Assembly: GCA_025355585.1 (NCBI GenBank)
Contig: JANXZJ010000172.1
Location: forward strand, 1-64,000
From: Mariniphaga sp.
GTDB lineage: Bacteria > Bacteroidota > Bacteroidia > Bacteroidales > Prolixibacteraceae
Length of the DNA stretch: 64,000 nucleotides
Direction of reading: 5' to 3'
Part shown: positions 27,268-36,276 of the stretch, piece by piece
Layout of the letters: each line of letters starts with the position of its first letter
Position numbering within the stretch: the stretch's first letter is position 1
The notes under the pieces: generated by a model
What the model saw: the letters and a program-made list of their open reading frames with translations, nothing else
The model's database searches: none
Told to the model about the DNA's origin: nothing
Program-made: the position numbers and the translations under genes

Positions 27268-28812
27268 ATGGACGAAAACAAACTTTATAAATCGTTGATC
27301 ATATGTGTACTTGTTCTCGCCGGTCTCTCGTTGGGTGCATTCTTTCCCCGAATCAATGTTGCAGGATTTGAGCTGAAAGGTGTCGATCTCTTTTCGGATC
27401 TCCGAATTAATTTTCGCAAAAGTGCCCCCAATCGTCGCCTTCAGGCTAACCAATCAGTCATTTTCGATCTGACCTATCTCCCTTACTTCGATGGTTTCAC
27501 CTATTACCTGACAGCTTCGGGTGGAATATCCCCTTTACTTGCCTTGCCCCATTTTTCAGTTGCAGTGAATAAAAAGCGGTTAGTTTACAGATCTAAGGAT
27601 AACCGGTCGGTGAGTCTAAAATCGATTGCCGAATTGCTCGCAGGACCTGTGTTGTTCGAGGATTTTTCCCCGGAAGGTCATTCTTTAAAGCAATTTTTTA
27701 AGGAGTTGGGCGCGATCAAGCGGGGAGAAGAGAAGGGACGCGTTGCCCTTTTTGGTGATTCGTTTATCGAAGGCGATATTTTTTGTTCCGATGTAAGAAA
27801 CTCGTTGCAGGATCTTTTCGGTGGTAATGGCGTCGGATTTGTACCCATCACTTCGGAGGTGGCGCAATTCAGAAATACGATTGGACACACTTTTACAGGA
27901 TTTCAGTCGTATTCATTGGTTAAGAAAGATTCTGTTTCTGAGCCGTTCGGCGCGGGAGGTTACTGTTTTACGGCTGGCAAAGACAATGACGTAACCTATT
28001 CGGCCAATCCAAAATCCAAACACCTCGACCTGTTTCGCGAAATCAAACTTTTTTATAACTCTCCTGAAAATACCACCTTTAATTATAGTTTGAATAACAA
28101 TGGCATAAGGGAAACGAAGATCGTTGCCTCGGATCGGCTTCAGCAAAAAGTGTTTAACGATGTCAATGCCACAACCGTGAGTTTCATTTTCCCTGTATCG
28201 GATACCATTAAATTATATGGTGTAAGTTTTGAAGATTCAACAGGGATCTATGTTGACAATTTTGGTTTGCGTGGTAATTCGGGACTCGCACTGACAAGGA
28301 TATCAGAGACGATGAACCGTCAGTTTAATCAATTTCAGAATTACCAGTTGATTATTCTGCAGTATGGACTCAACGTAATTGCTTCAGATACAAAAGATTT
28401 TAGCTGGTATGTGAACCCCATGATCAATGTTGTGCAGCGGCTAAAACGGTGTTATCCTGATGCTTCAATTCTTCTGATGAGTGTTTCGGACAGAAGCACA
28501 AAAGTGGACGGAGAATACCAGACGATGGAGAGTGTTCCGCTGATGGTGGAGGCGCAACGGGAAATTGCACGTCAGTCGCAAGTCGCTTTCTACAATCTTT
28601 TTGAAGCGATGGGAGGCGAAAACAGTATGGTTGCCTTTGTTGAAAACGATCCGCCACTGGCCAACAAGGATTACACGCACCTCAATTTCCAGGGTGGACG
28701 CAGGGTGGCAGGTATCTTTGTGAAAAGTTTAATCAATGAGTATCAAAAGTATAATGATAAGATTAAAAAACACACTCCTGCTGGCAGCACTTTGGTTGTC
28801 AGTGCAAAATAG
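27268..28812 (+). CDS. SGNH/GDSL-hydrolase-like membrane-anchored protein
   Basis: N-terminal TM; VALFGDSFIEGDIFCSDVRNSLQDLFG (GDS block), LIILQYGLNVIA, DYTHLNFQGGRRVAGIF (DxxH-type C-terminal block). Confidence 0.82.
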   Translation: MDENKLYKSLIICVLVLAGLSLGAFFPRINVAGFELKGVDLFSDLRINFRKSAPNRRLQANQSVIFDLTYLPYFDGFTYYLTASGGISPLLALPHFSVAVNKKRLVYRSKDNRSVSLKSIAELLAGPVLFEDFSPEGHSLKQFFKELGAIKRGEEKGRVALFGDSFIEGDIFCSDVRNSLQDLFGGNGVGFVPITSEVAQFRNTIGHTFTGFQSYSLVKKDSVSEPFGAGGYCFTAGKDNDVTYSANPKSKHLDLFREIKLFYNSPENTTFNYSLNNNGIRETKIVASDRLQQKVFNDVNATTVSFIFPVSDTIKLYGVSFEDSTGIYVDNFGLRGNSGLALTRISETMNRQFNQFQNYQLIILQYGLNVIASDTKDFSWYVNPMINVVQRLKRCYPDASILLMSVSDRSTKVDGEYQTMESVPLMVEAQREIARQSQVAFYNLFEAMGGENSMVAFVENDPPLANKDYTHLNFQGGRRVAGIFVKSLINEYQKYNDKIKKHTPAGSTLVVSAK

Positions 28813-30001
28813 TATTGGACAACCAATTGCAATTCCTGAACTTGAGAAGAATTATCCTTTTGTGAACGAGGAGTGTAATGTTATTTCGAACAGCGGGCAT
28901 CTTGCCGGGCTCATGGAAAAACTATACGATCTAAAGACTAATGGCAAGCGAACCATCAATATTCTTCATATTGGTGATTCTCACCTGCAGGCCGATTTTG
29001 TCACAAGCGTCATCCGCACAACGCTGCAGACAACATTTGGAAATGGAGGCAGGGGATTGGTCGTACCATTTCGTTTGGCAAAATCGAATGAGCCATTTAA
29101 TTACGTATCCTCCTCTTCTTTTGATTGGAAATCCAAAAGGTGTGTTTTCCCCGGTCAACCAATGCCTATTGGGATAGGTGGTTTAACCATCAGTACTTCA
29201 GATTCGTGTGCTGATTTCACCATTAAAACGAATAATGATTCACTGTTGAATTACAGTTTTAACAAGATGAAAGTGTTTTATGAGAACGATTCGACCAGCT
29301 ACAGCATGGCTCTTTTGGATAGCCTGGGAGGCAAGGTTGGTATGTTTGCACCGGATTCAATTGATCATTCTCCATATATTTCATCCATAGCTCTTCCCAC
29401 TCCGGCGAATAAAGGAACGATTAAATTAGTTAAAACCGCAGCGGAACAGTCGCGGGCAGTAATCTACGGATTACTTCTCGAAAATGGCAATCCGGGAATC
29501 ATCTACCACACCGTTGGTGTCAATGGTGCTCAATTTCAGCATTATTCCGAAGCGCTTCATTTCAGTGAACAGACCAAAGCGCTCAAACCCGATCTGATCA
29601 TTATTTCATTGGGAACCAACGAGGCATTCGGTCTCAATTTCAGGCAGGATAAGTTTTACGCTGATATGCAGTTGTTATATAGTCAATTGAAAAAGGAAAA
29701 TCCCAATGCATGTTTCCTGTTTACAATACCTGCTTGTTCGTACCGCCGGAAGAAGGCCAATCCGCGACTGCCCCTGGCAGGCAAAACGATTATCCGCTTT
29801 ACAGCCGATAATAATATCTCCTGTTGGGATTTGCAGGGAGCTACCGGTGGTGATAATTCAGCAGTTAACTGGAAAAAAAACCAACTGCTTCGTCCGGATG
29901 GCGTTCATTACAACCTTGCCGGATACGAACTTCAAGGAAACCTTTTTTGCAAAGCATTCTTAAACTCTTATAACGCCTATGTTGCAAATAGACCTCAGTA
30001 A
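28754..30001 (+). CDS. SGNH/GDSL-hydrolase-like secreted protein
   Basis: INILHIGDSHLQADFVTSVIRTTLQ (GDS block), LIIISLGTNEAF (GTNE block), RPDGVHYNLAGYELQG (DGVH block); ATG at 28754 preferred. Confidence 0.88.
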   Translation: MIRLKNTLLLAALWLSVQNSIGQPIAIPELEKNYPFVNEECNVISNSGHLAGLMEKLYDLKTNGKRTINILHIGDSHLQADFVTSVIRTTLQTTFGNGGRGLVVPFRLAKSNEPFNYVSSSSFDWKSKRCVFPGQPMPIGIGGLTISTSDSCADFTIKTNNDSLLNYSFNKMKVFYENDSTSYSMALLDSLGGKVGMFAPDSIDHSPYISSIALPTPANKGTIKLVKTAAEQSRAVIYGLLLENGNPGIIYHTVGVNGAQFQHYSEALHFSEQTKALKPDLIIISLGTNEAFGLNFRQDKFYADMQLLYSQLKKENPNACFLFTIPACSYRRKKANPRLPLAGKTIIRFTADNNISCWDLQGATGGDNSAVNWKKNQLLRPDGVHYNLAGYELQGNLFCKAFLNSYNAYVANRPQ

Positions 30002-31469
30002 AATCTGGCAACAGTTGATTTACAGTCCAAAGGAACCGCTGCTTTTCAGTTCCGGGTTGTTTATTTTCCTGTTTACAGGATTTATGTATGTCTATTTTCT
30101 TGTATACAAGCAGCATCGGGCTAAAACCATTTTTGTTATCCTCTTTTCGCTCTATTTCTATTATAAGTCAAGTGGAATCTATTTTTTGTTGCTGATTCTC
30201 TCTGCTATTGTCGATTTTTTGCTGGCCAATGCAATTTTCAGGGCAGAAGGTGCGAGGAAGAAAAAGGTGATTCTTATAATCAGCTTAGTGCTTAATCTTG
30301 GTATGTTGGCTTATTTTAAGTACACAAATTTCTTTTATTCAATCATTTGTGATATAACAGCTCAATCTTTTTCACCACTGAGCATCTTTCTGCCCGTAGG
30401 TGTTTCTTTCTTTACCTTTCAATCACTTAGCTATACCATTGATATTTATCGTGGTAAACTAAAGCCTGTAAAAAGTTTTCTAGATTACACCTTTTTTGTT
30501 ACCTTCTTTCCACAATTAGTTGCTGGTCCTATTGTCCGGGCAGCCGATTTTATTCCGCAGATATTTAAGCCATTAAAGGTAACAGACGAAATGATCGGAA
30601 GAGGAATTTTTCTGATTGCCAGCGGCGTAATCAAAAAAGTGGTGATTGCCGATTTTATCAGTGCCAACTTTGTGGATCGAATATTTGAACATCCCACACT
30701 TTACACCGGACTCGAAAACCTTTTTGGAGTTTATGGCTATGCCTTGCAGATTTATTGCGATTTTTCGGGTTATTCCGACATGGCCATCGGCATTGCACTC
30801 CTCATTGGATTTCATTTCAAAATCAATTTTGATTCCCCTTATCAATCGAAGAATATTACTGAATTCTGGAAAAGATGGCACATCTCGTTATCGACCTGGC
30901 TTAAAGATTATCTCTATATCTCATTAGGTGGAAATCGAAAAGGAAGGATAAGAACCTATATTAATTTATTTATCACCATGTTACTTGGAGGGCTCTGGCA
31001 TGGAGCAGGCTTTAGGTTTGTACTCTGGGGTGTAATGCATGGAATTGCGCTCGCAATTCATAAGCTTTATCTTGAAGTTTTCCCTGCAAAAACAGCGAAT
31101 CGTTCACCTGTCAGACAGTTTTTAATTACGACTTTGAGCGTTTTTGTTACTTTCCATTTTGTAAGTTTCTGTTGGATATTTTTCAGAGCTGACAACATGG
31201 AGACAGCAATGCAGATGATCCGTCAAATCGTCTTTCATTTTAATCCTCAGATATTCTTTGAGTTTATAACCGGGTATAAGTCGGTGCTGTTGATGATGTT
31301 AATCGGTTATGCACTCCATTTTATTCCTAAATCTGCTGAGCTTAAAACGGAGAACATTGTCACGAACCTTCCTTTGCTTTTAAAAGTTGTATTCATGATG
31401 CTGGTGATCCTTCTGGTTGTTCAATTTAAATCATCAGAAATACAGCCGTTTATCTATTTCCAATTCTAA
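29979..31469 (+). CDS. MBOAT-family O-acyltransferase (AlgI-like)
   Basis: LPVGVSFFTFQSLSYTIDIYRGKLKPVKSFLDYTFFVTFFPQLVAGPIVRA...FWKRWHISLSTWLKDYLYISLGGNRKGRIRTYINLFITMLLGGLWHGAGFRFVLWGVMHG. Confidence 0.96.
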   Translation: MLQIDLSKIWQQLIYSPKEPLLFSSGLFIFLFTGFMYVYFLVYKQHRAKTIFVILFSLYFYYKSSGIYFLLLILSAIVDFLLANAIFRAEGARKKKVILIISLVLNLGMLAYFKYTNFFYSIICDITAQSFSPLSIFLPVGVSFFTFQSLSYTIDIYRGKLKPVKSFLDYTFFVTFFPQLVAGPIVRAADFIPQIFKPLKVTDEMIGRGIFLIASGVIKKVVIADFISANFVDRIFEHPTLYTGLENLFGVYGYALQIYCDFSGYSDMAIGIALLIGFHFKINFDSPYQSKNITEFWKRWHISLSTWLKDYLYISLGGNRKGRIRTYINLFITMLLGGLWHGAGFRFVLWGVMHGIALAIHKLYLEVFPAKTANRSPVRQFLITTLSVFVTFHFVSFCWIFFRADNMETAMQMIRQIVFHFNPQIFFEFITGYKSVLLMMLIGYALHFIPKSAELKTENIVTNLPLLLKVVFMMLVILLVVQFKSSEIQPFIYFQF

Positions 31470-31576
31470 CACTATTAAGAAATCATTCCGGCCAGTCGGA
31501 AAGATTTTCAAGGGAAAAGATTTTTTATCGCTTTTGTTTGCGACAATAAAAATATTCGTTTTCTTTGTATTGGTAT

Positions 31577-31593
31577 TACAGTATAGTACAGTA
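31577..31593. promoter_or_regulatory. Putative GntR operator: TACAGTA-TAG-TACAGTA
   Basis: Two identical TACAGTA heptamers (31577-31583, 31587-31593), 10-bp period and overall dyad symmetry, 14 bp before the GntR start codon. Confidence 0.5.
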
Positions 31594-31607
31594 CAAAAAC
31601 CAGGCTA

Positions 31608-32621
31608 ATGAGCTTTCAGATCGAAATTGACAAATCGCTTAAAGTCCCAATTTATCAGCAGATTACAGATTTCATTATAAAAGGTATTGAGACCGGACTC
31701 GTTCAGGTAGGAGATATGCTTCCCTCTATCAATCAGGTTGCCAGGGAGAACAATGTTGCGCGCGAAACGGTCATCAAGTCATTTTCGGCCTTGCAAGAGC
31801 GGGGAATTGTTCAGGCAGTTCAGGGAAAGGGCTATTTCGTTATGACCAAAAGCGTTGATATCCGAAACCGGGTATTCTTGTTGTTCGATACTTTTAGTGC
31901 CTACAAACAGACATTTTACAAGGCGCTTCGTGATTCGCTTGGACCGAACAGCATTGTTGATCTCTACTTTCACCATTTCAATCCAAAGATTTTCAAGAAA
32001 CTGTTGCGCGAAGCAGTGGGTAATTATACCTATTATGTGGTACTTCCATTCGATTATCCCGAAATAGCCGACTATCTGAAATATGTTCCCGAAGAGCACT
32101 TGTGCCTGACTGATCGTTATCCGAACTATCTGAAAAATGGTTATTCTGCCGTATACCAAAAGTTTGACGATGATGTTTACAAGGCACTTACTACAGCCGG
32201 GCAACTTATTAAAAAATACAACTGCCTGACACTTGTCTTTTGTGATACGATTACCGAGGTACCTGTCGAATTAAAAGAGGGATTTGAGCGGTATTGCAGC
32301 CAAAATGGTATTAATTACCAGATTTCGTGTGGAATTGCTTCAGATGAGATCATCAGCAAAGGTGATTCGTTTCTGATTATTGATGACGATGATCTCGTGA
32401 GGCTGGTTGAAATAGCAAATGAACGTAAACTTATTATCGGACAGGACATTGGTATTATTTCGTACAATGACACGCCATTAAAAAAAGTAGTTGGTAACGG
32501 GATCTCAGTGATCTCAACCGATTTTAAAAAGATGGGGGAGACCATTGCCGGAATGATCCTTAACAACGAAAAGGTTTGCGTTCAGAACCCTTGCCGGTTT
32601 ATAGACAGGGGATCGTTTTAA
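31608..32621 (+). CDS. GntR-family regulator with LacI/periplasmic-binding-like effector domain
   Basis: KVPIYQQITDFIIKGIETGLVQVGDMLPSINQVARENNVARETVIKSFSALQERGIVQAVQGKGYFV, followed by a PBP1-like C-terminus. Confidence 0.93.
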   Translation: MSFQIEIDKSLKVPIYQQITDFIIKGIETGLVQVGDMLPSINQVARENNVARETVIKSFSALQERGIVQAVQGKGYFVMTKSVDIRNRVFLLFDTFSAYKQTFYKALRDSLGPNSIVDLYFHHFNPKIFKKLLREAVGNYTYYVVLPFDYPEIADYLKYVPEEHLCLTDRYPNYLKNGYSAVYQKFDDDVYKALTTAGQLIKKYNCLTLVFCDTITEVPVELKEGFERYCSQNGINYQISCGIASDEIISKGDSFLIIDDDDLVRLVEIANERKLIIGQDIGIISYNDTPLKKVVGNGISVISTDFKKMGETIAGMILNNEKVCVQNPCRFIDRGSF

Positions 32622-32692
32622 TAAGCTATCGTTTCATAATTTTCAGATTGAAATTGTAAAGAGCTGATTTATAAATATAAAATAAACCTGAA

Positions 32693-33457
32693 ATGAAAAA
32701 TCGAATTACTGCATTGCTTTTGGGTCTGGCAATCATTTTAATGATATCGTGGGCTCCGTCTGAAAAGAGAGATCCACTAACCCTTTATGATCAAATCGAT
32801 CGTTCATCAGCACCGAATACATTGGTTGCGAAGGAGAAAAAGGCAGGATGGAACCTCCTGTTCGATGGTAAAACAACGAATGGCTGGCATGGTTACAATT
32901 TAAAGGGTTTTCCCGATTGCTGGATTATACAGGATGGTGTATTTACAACTACAACCAAAGGCGGTGCTGAAAGTCAGGATATTATCACAAACAAAAAATA
33001 CCGCAGTTTTGCTTTTAGCGTTGATTTTAAACTAATGAAGGGCACCAACAGCGGTATTATTTTCCAGATAGCTGAAGATGCAAAATACAAATTTCCATAT
33101 GAAACAGGACCTGAATTTCAGCTGATCGATCAGGCCAACTGGCCCGATCCTTTGAAAGACTGGCAGATTTGTGGCGCCAATTATGCGATGTACCCTCCAA
33201 AATCGCTTCCAAGCAAACCTGTTGGCGAATGGAATCACCTGATGCTCGTCGTCGATGGCAACCATGTAACGCAAATTATTAATGGAGTGGTCGTTGTGGA
33301 GTATGAAAAATATACCGCTGAGTGGAAAAAACTTCGCGACAGCGGCAAGTGGGCAACCTTCCCCGATTATGGAAAGTTCGATGAAGGATTCATCTCTCTT
33401 CAAAACCATGGAACGCAGGTATGGTTCCGGAATATTAAATTAAAAGAAATTAACTAA
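32693..33457 (+). CDS. DUF1080-domain protein (3-keto-disaccharide hydrolase-like)
   Basis: GWNLLFDGKTTNGWHGYNLKGFPDCWIIQDGVFTTTTKGGAESQDIITNKKYRSFAFSVDFKLMKGTNSGIIFQ. Confidence 0.92.
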   Translation: MKNRITALLLGLAIILMISWAPSEKRDPLTLYDQIDRSSAPNTLVAKEKKAGWNLLFDGKTTNGWHGYNLKGFPDCWIIQDGVFTTTTKGGAESQDIITNKKYRSFAFSVDFKLMKGTNSGIIFQIAEDAKYKFPYETGPEFQLIDQANWPDPLKDWQICGANYAMYPPKSLPSKPVGEWNHLMLVVDGNHVTQIINGVVVVEYEKYTAEWKKLRDSGKWATFPDYGKFDEGFISLQNHGTQVWFRNIKLKEIN

Positions 33458-33476
33458 CTATAAACCAGCTATCCAG

Positions 33477-34967
33477 ATGGAAAATCTCAATAATTCACGG
33501 AGGAATTTTTTAAAACACAGTGCGATAGCAACCGCGGGAATCTCAATTGTTCCAAGCTTTTCGGTCAGCGGTTTAGGCCACAAGGCGCCTAGCGACAAGA
33601 TAAACATTGTCGGAGTTGGCGTCGGCGGTAAAGGTCATCCAAACCTTGTTGGAATGGCAAAAGAAAATATAATTGGCTTGTGCGATGTGGATTGGAAATA
33701 CGCGGACAACTGCTTTAAAGAGTTTCCGAATGCGAAGCGTTATTCGGACTGGCGCAAAATGTTCGACGAATTGGGCAGTACAATAGATGGTGTGATGGTT
33801 GCAACTCCTGACCATACGCATGCAATAGTAGCTGCGACTGCACTTACAATGGGCAAGCATGTCTATTGCCAAAAACCTTTAACGCATTCGGTTTACGAAT
33901 CACGGCTTCTGACTAAGCTCGCGGCCAAACACAAAGTGGCAACCCAAATGGGGAACCAAGGTAATTCGGGCGACGGTGTCCGGCAACTTTGCGAGTGGAT
34001 ATGGAATGGCGAAATTGGTGAGATAAAGGAAGTTCATGCCTGGACCGACCGTCCCATTTGGCCGCAAGGACTTCAAAGGCCGACTCAATTAATGAAAACT
34101 CCAAAGACTTTAGACTGGAATCTGTTTATCGGAACTGCGCCCATGCGTCCTTTCAATGATATTTATACCCCATGGAACTGGCGTGGCTGGTGGGATTTTG
34201 GAACCGGCGCTTTTGGAGACATGGCCTGTCATGTGTTAGATCCTGTTTATCAGTCGCTTAAATTGGGTAGTCCTGAAAAGGTCAGAGGATGTTCAACATC
34301 TATTAATACTGAATCTGCACCTCAGGCTGAAACTGTTGAGTTCACCTTTCCGGCACGCGAGAATCTTCCGAAAGTGGGAATGCCACCCGTGAAAGTTTAT
34401 TGGTACGACGGTGGACTGTACCCAAATGTCTCGGAATTGCTTCCCGAAGGAGAAAACCTAATGGCAGATGGACTTGGAGGTTGCATATTTGTCGGTTCGA
34501 AAGATACGCTGATTTGTGGCTGTGGCGGCTTCAACAGTCGCCTGGTTTCGGGTCGTGTACCGAAAGTTACACCCTATTTGCGTCGTATTCCCGGAGCAAT
34601 CGGGTATGTCGATGGATTTCACGAACAAGACTGGATCCGTGCCTGCAAGGAATCGCCCGAAAGCAGGGTGGAGGGTACTTCTAATTTTGCCTATTCCGGA
34701 CCGTTTAACGAGATGGTGCTTCTGGGCGTGCTGGCTATCAGACTTCAAAGTTTGAATAAATCGCTGAAATGGGATGCTGAAAAAATGCAAATCACTAATA
34801 TCTCAGCTACAGAAGAGCTGAAAATCATCACTTCCAAAGATTTTAAAGTGATCGACGGTCATCCCCATTTTAATACCCAATATGCCAAATTTAATGCATT
34901 GGATACGGCTAAAGAATACATCCGGCATACTTATCGGGAAGGGTGGAACTTACCTGCAATGCCATAA
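33477..34967 (+). CDS. Gfo/Idh/MocA-family oxidoreductase with Tat signal
   Basis: NSRRNFLKHSAIATAGISI Tat leader; INIVGVGVGGKGHPNLVGMA; CQKPLTHSVYESRLLTKLA. Confidence 0.93.
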   Translation: MENLNNSRRNFLKHSAIATAGISIVPSFSVSGLGHKAPSDKINIVGVGVGGKGHPNLVGMAKENIIGLCDVDWKYADNCFKEFPNAKRYSDWRKMFDELGSTIDGVMVATPDHTHAIVAATALTMGKHVYCQKPLTHSVYESRLLTKLAAKHKVATQMGNQGNSGDGVRQLCEWIWNGEIGEIKEVHAWTDRPIWPQGLQRPTQLMKTPKTLDWNLFIGTAPMRPFNDIYTPWNWRGWWDFGTGAFGDMACHVLDPVYQSLKLGSPEKVRGCSTSINTESAPQAETVEFTFPARENLPKVGMPPVKVYWYDGGLYPNVSELLPEGENLMADGLGGCIFVGSKDTLICGCGGFNSRLVSGRVPKVTPYLRRIPGAIGYVDGFHEQDWIRACKESPESRVEGTSNFAYSGPFNEMVLLGVLAIRLQSLNKSLKWDAEKMQITNISATEELKIITSKDFKVIDGHPHFNTQYAKFNALDTAKEYIRHTYREGWNLPAMP

Positions 34968-35001
34968 CTGAAATCGAGTCAATACTAAAATCTACTGGAA
35001 T

Positions 35002-36267
35002 ATGAATTCAAGAGAAAACCTAAAAAGGACATTGAACCATCAGCAACCTGAACATCTGGTTCTTGATTTTGGCGGAACAGGTGTCACCGGTATTCATTGT
35101 CTGGCGGTGAAAAATCTCAGGGAACATTACGGATTGGAAGAACGTCCGGTGAAGGTGGTTGAACCTTTCCAGATGTTAGGTGAAGTTGATGAGGAGTTGC
35201 GCGAAGCGATGGGTATTGATGTTATCGGTGCTTACGGCAAAGGCAACCTGATCGGATTTGCAAATAATGAATGCGGGTGGAAACCCTTCACTTCCAATTG
35301 GGGACAGAAATTGCTGGTTCCCGAAGATTTTAATTATACGATGGCTGAAGATGGAGGTTTGCTCATCTATCCGCAAGGAGACATGTCCGTTCCGCCAAGT
35401 GCCCGTATGCCTAAAACCGGGTATTTCTTTGACGCAATAATTCGCCAGGAACCCATTGATGAAGAGAAGTTGAATACCGAAGATAATCTGGAGGAGTTTG
35501 GCGAAATTGATAACGAAACCATAGATTACTGGGAAAGGACAATCAATCAGTTATCTGCATCAGGGAAGGGAATTATTGCTAGCCTGGGTGGAACCGCTTT
35601 GGGCGATATCGCGCTTGTTCCCGGAATGAATCTGAAACATCCAAAAGGAATACGCGATGTGGCCGAATGGTATATGAGTACGGTTATGCGTCCCGATTAT
35701 ATCCACTCAATTTTTGAGAAACAGACTGAAATTGCCATTGAAAACTTAAAAAAGATTTACCAAAGAATTGGAAATAAGATTGATGCTGCCTTTATTTGTG
35801 GTACCGATTTTGGAACACAGGATTCCACCTTTTGTTCTCCCGATCAGTTCAGAGAGTTGTACCTTCCATATTACAGGCGAGTTAACGACTGGATGCATCA
35901 AAATACCGAATGGAAAAGTTTTAAGCACTCGTGCGGAGCTGTTGAGTCGTTTATGCCACTTTTTATTGAAGCTGGAATCGACATTATCAATCCGGTACAG
36001 ATCAATGCCAAAGGGATGGATCCACGCCATTTGAAAAATACATACGGTAAAGACCTGGTATTCTGGGGCGGGGGAGTCGATACTCAAAAAATGCTTTCCT
36101 TTGGTACTCCCGCAGAAGTGAAAAAACAGGTGCTCGATAATTGTGAGATTTTTGCCAAAGATGGTGGATTTGTCTTTACAACCGTTCATAATATTCAGGC
36201 AAATGTTCCAATTGAAAATCTTGCAGCAATGATGGATGCAGTCAAAGAATTTAACGGCAAATCTTAA
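35002..36267 (+). CDS. Uroporphyrinogen-decarboxylase-family (methyltransferase-type) protein
   Basis: MNSRENLKRTLNHQQPEHLVLDFGGTGVTGIH...FKHSCGAVESFMPLFIEAGIDIINPVQINAKGMDPRHLKNTYGKDLVFWGGGVDTQ. Confidence 0.9.
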   Translation: MNSRENLKRTLNHQQPEHLVLDFGGTGVTGIHCLAVKNLREHYGLEERPVKVVEPFQMLGEVDEELREAMGIDVIGAYGKGNLIGFANNECGWKPFTSNWGQKLLVPEDFNYTMAEDGGLLIYPQGDMSVPPSARMPKTGYFFDAIIRQEPIDEEKLNTEDNLEEFGEIDNETIDYWERTINQLSASGKGIIASLGGTALGDIALVPGMNLKHPKGIRDVAEWYMSTVMRPDYIHSIFEKQTEIAIENLKKIYQRIGNKIDAAFICGTDFGTQDSTFCSPDQFRELYLPYYRRVNDWMHQNTEWKSFKHSCGAVESFMPLFIEAGIDIINPVQINAKGMDPRHLKNTYGKDLVFWGGGVDTQKMLSFGTPAEVKKQVLDNCEIFAKDGGFVFTTVHNIQANVPIENLAAMMDAVKEFNGKS

Positions 36268-36276
36268 ACAAGCGTA

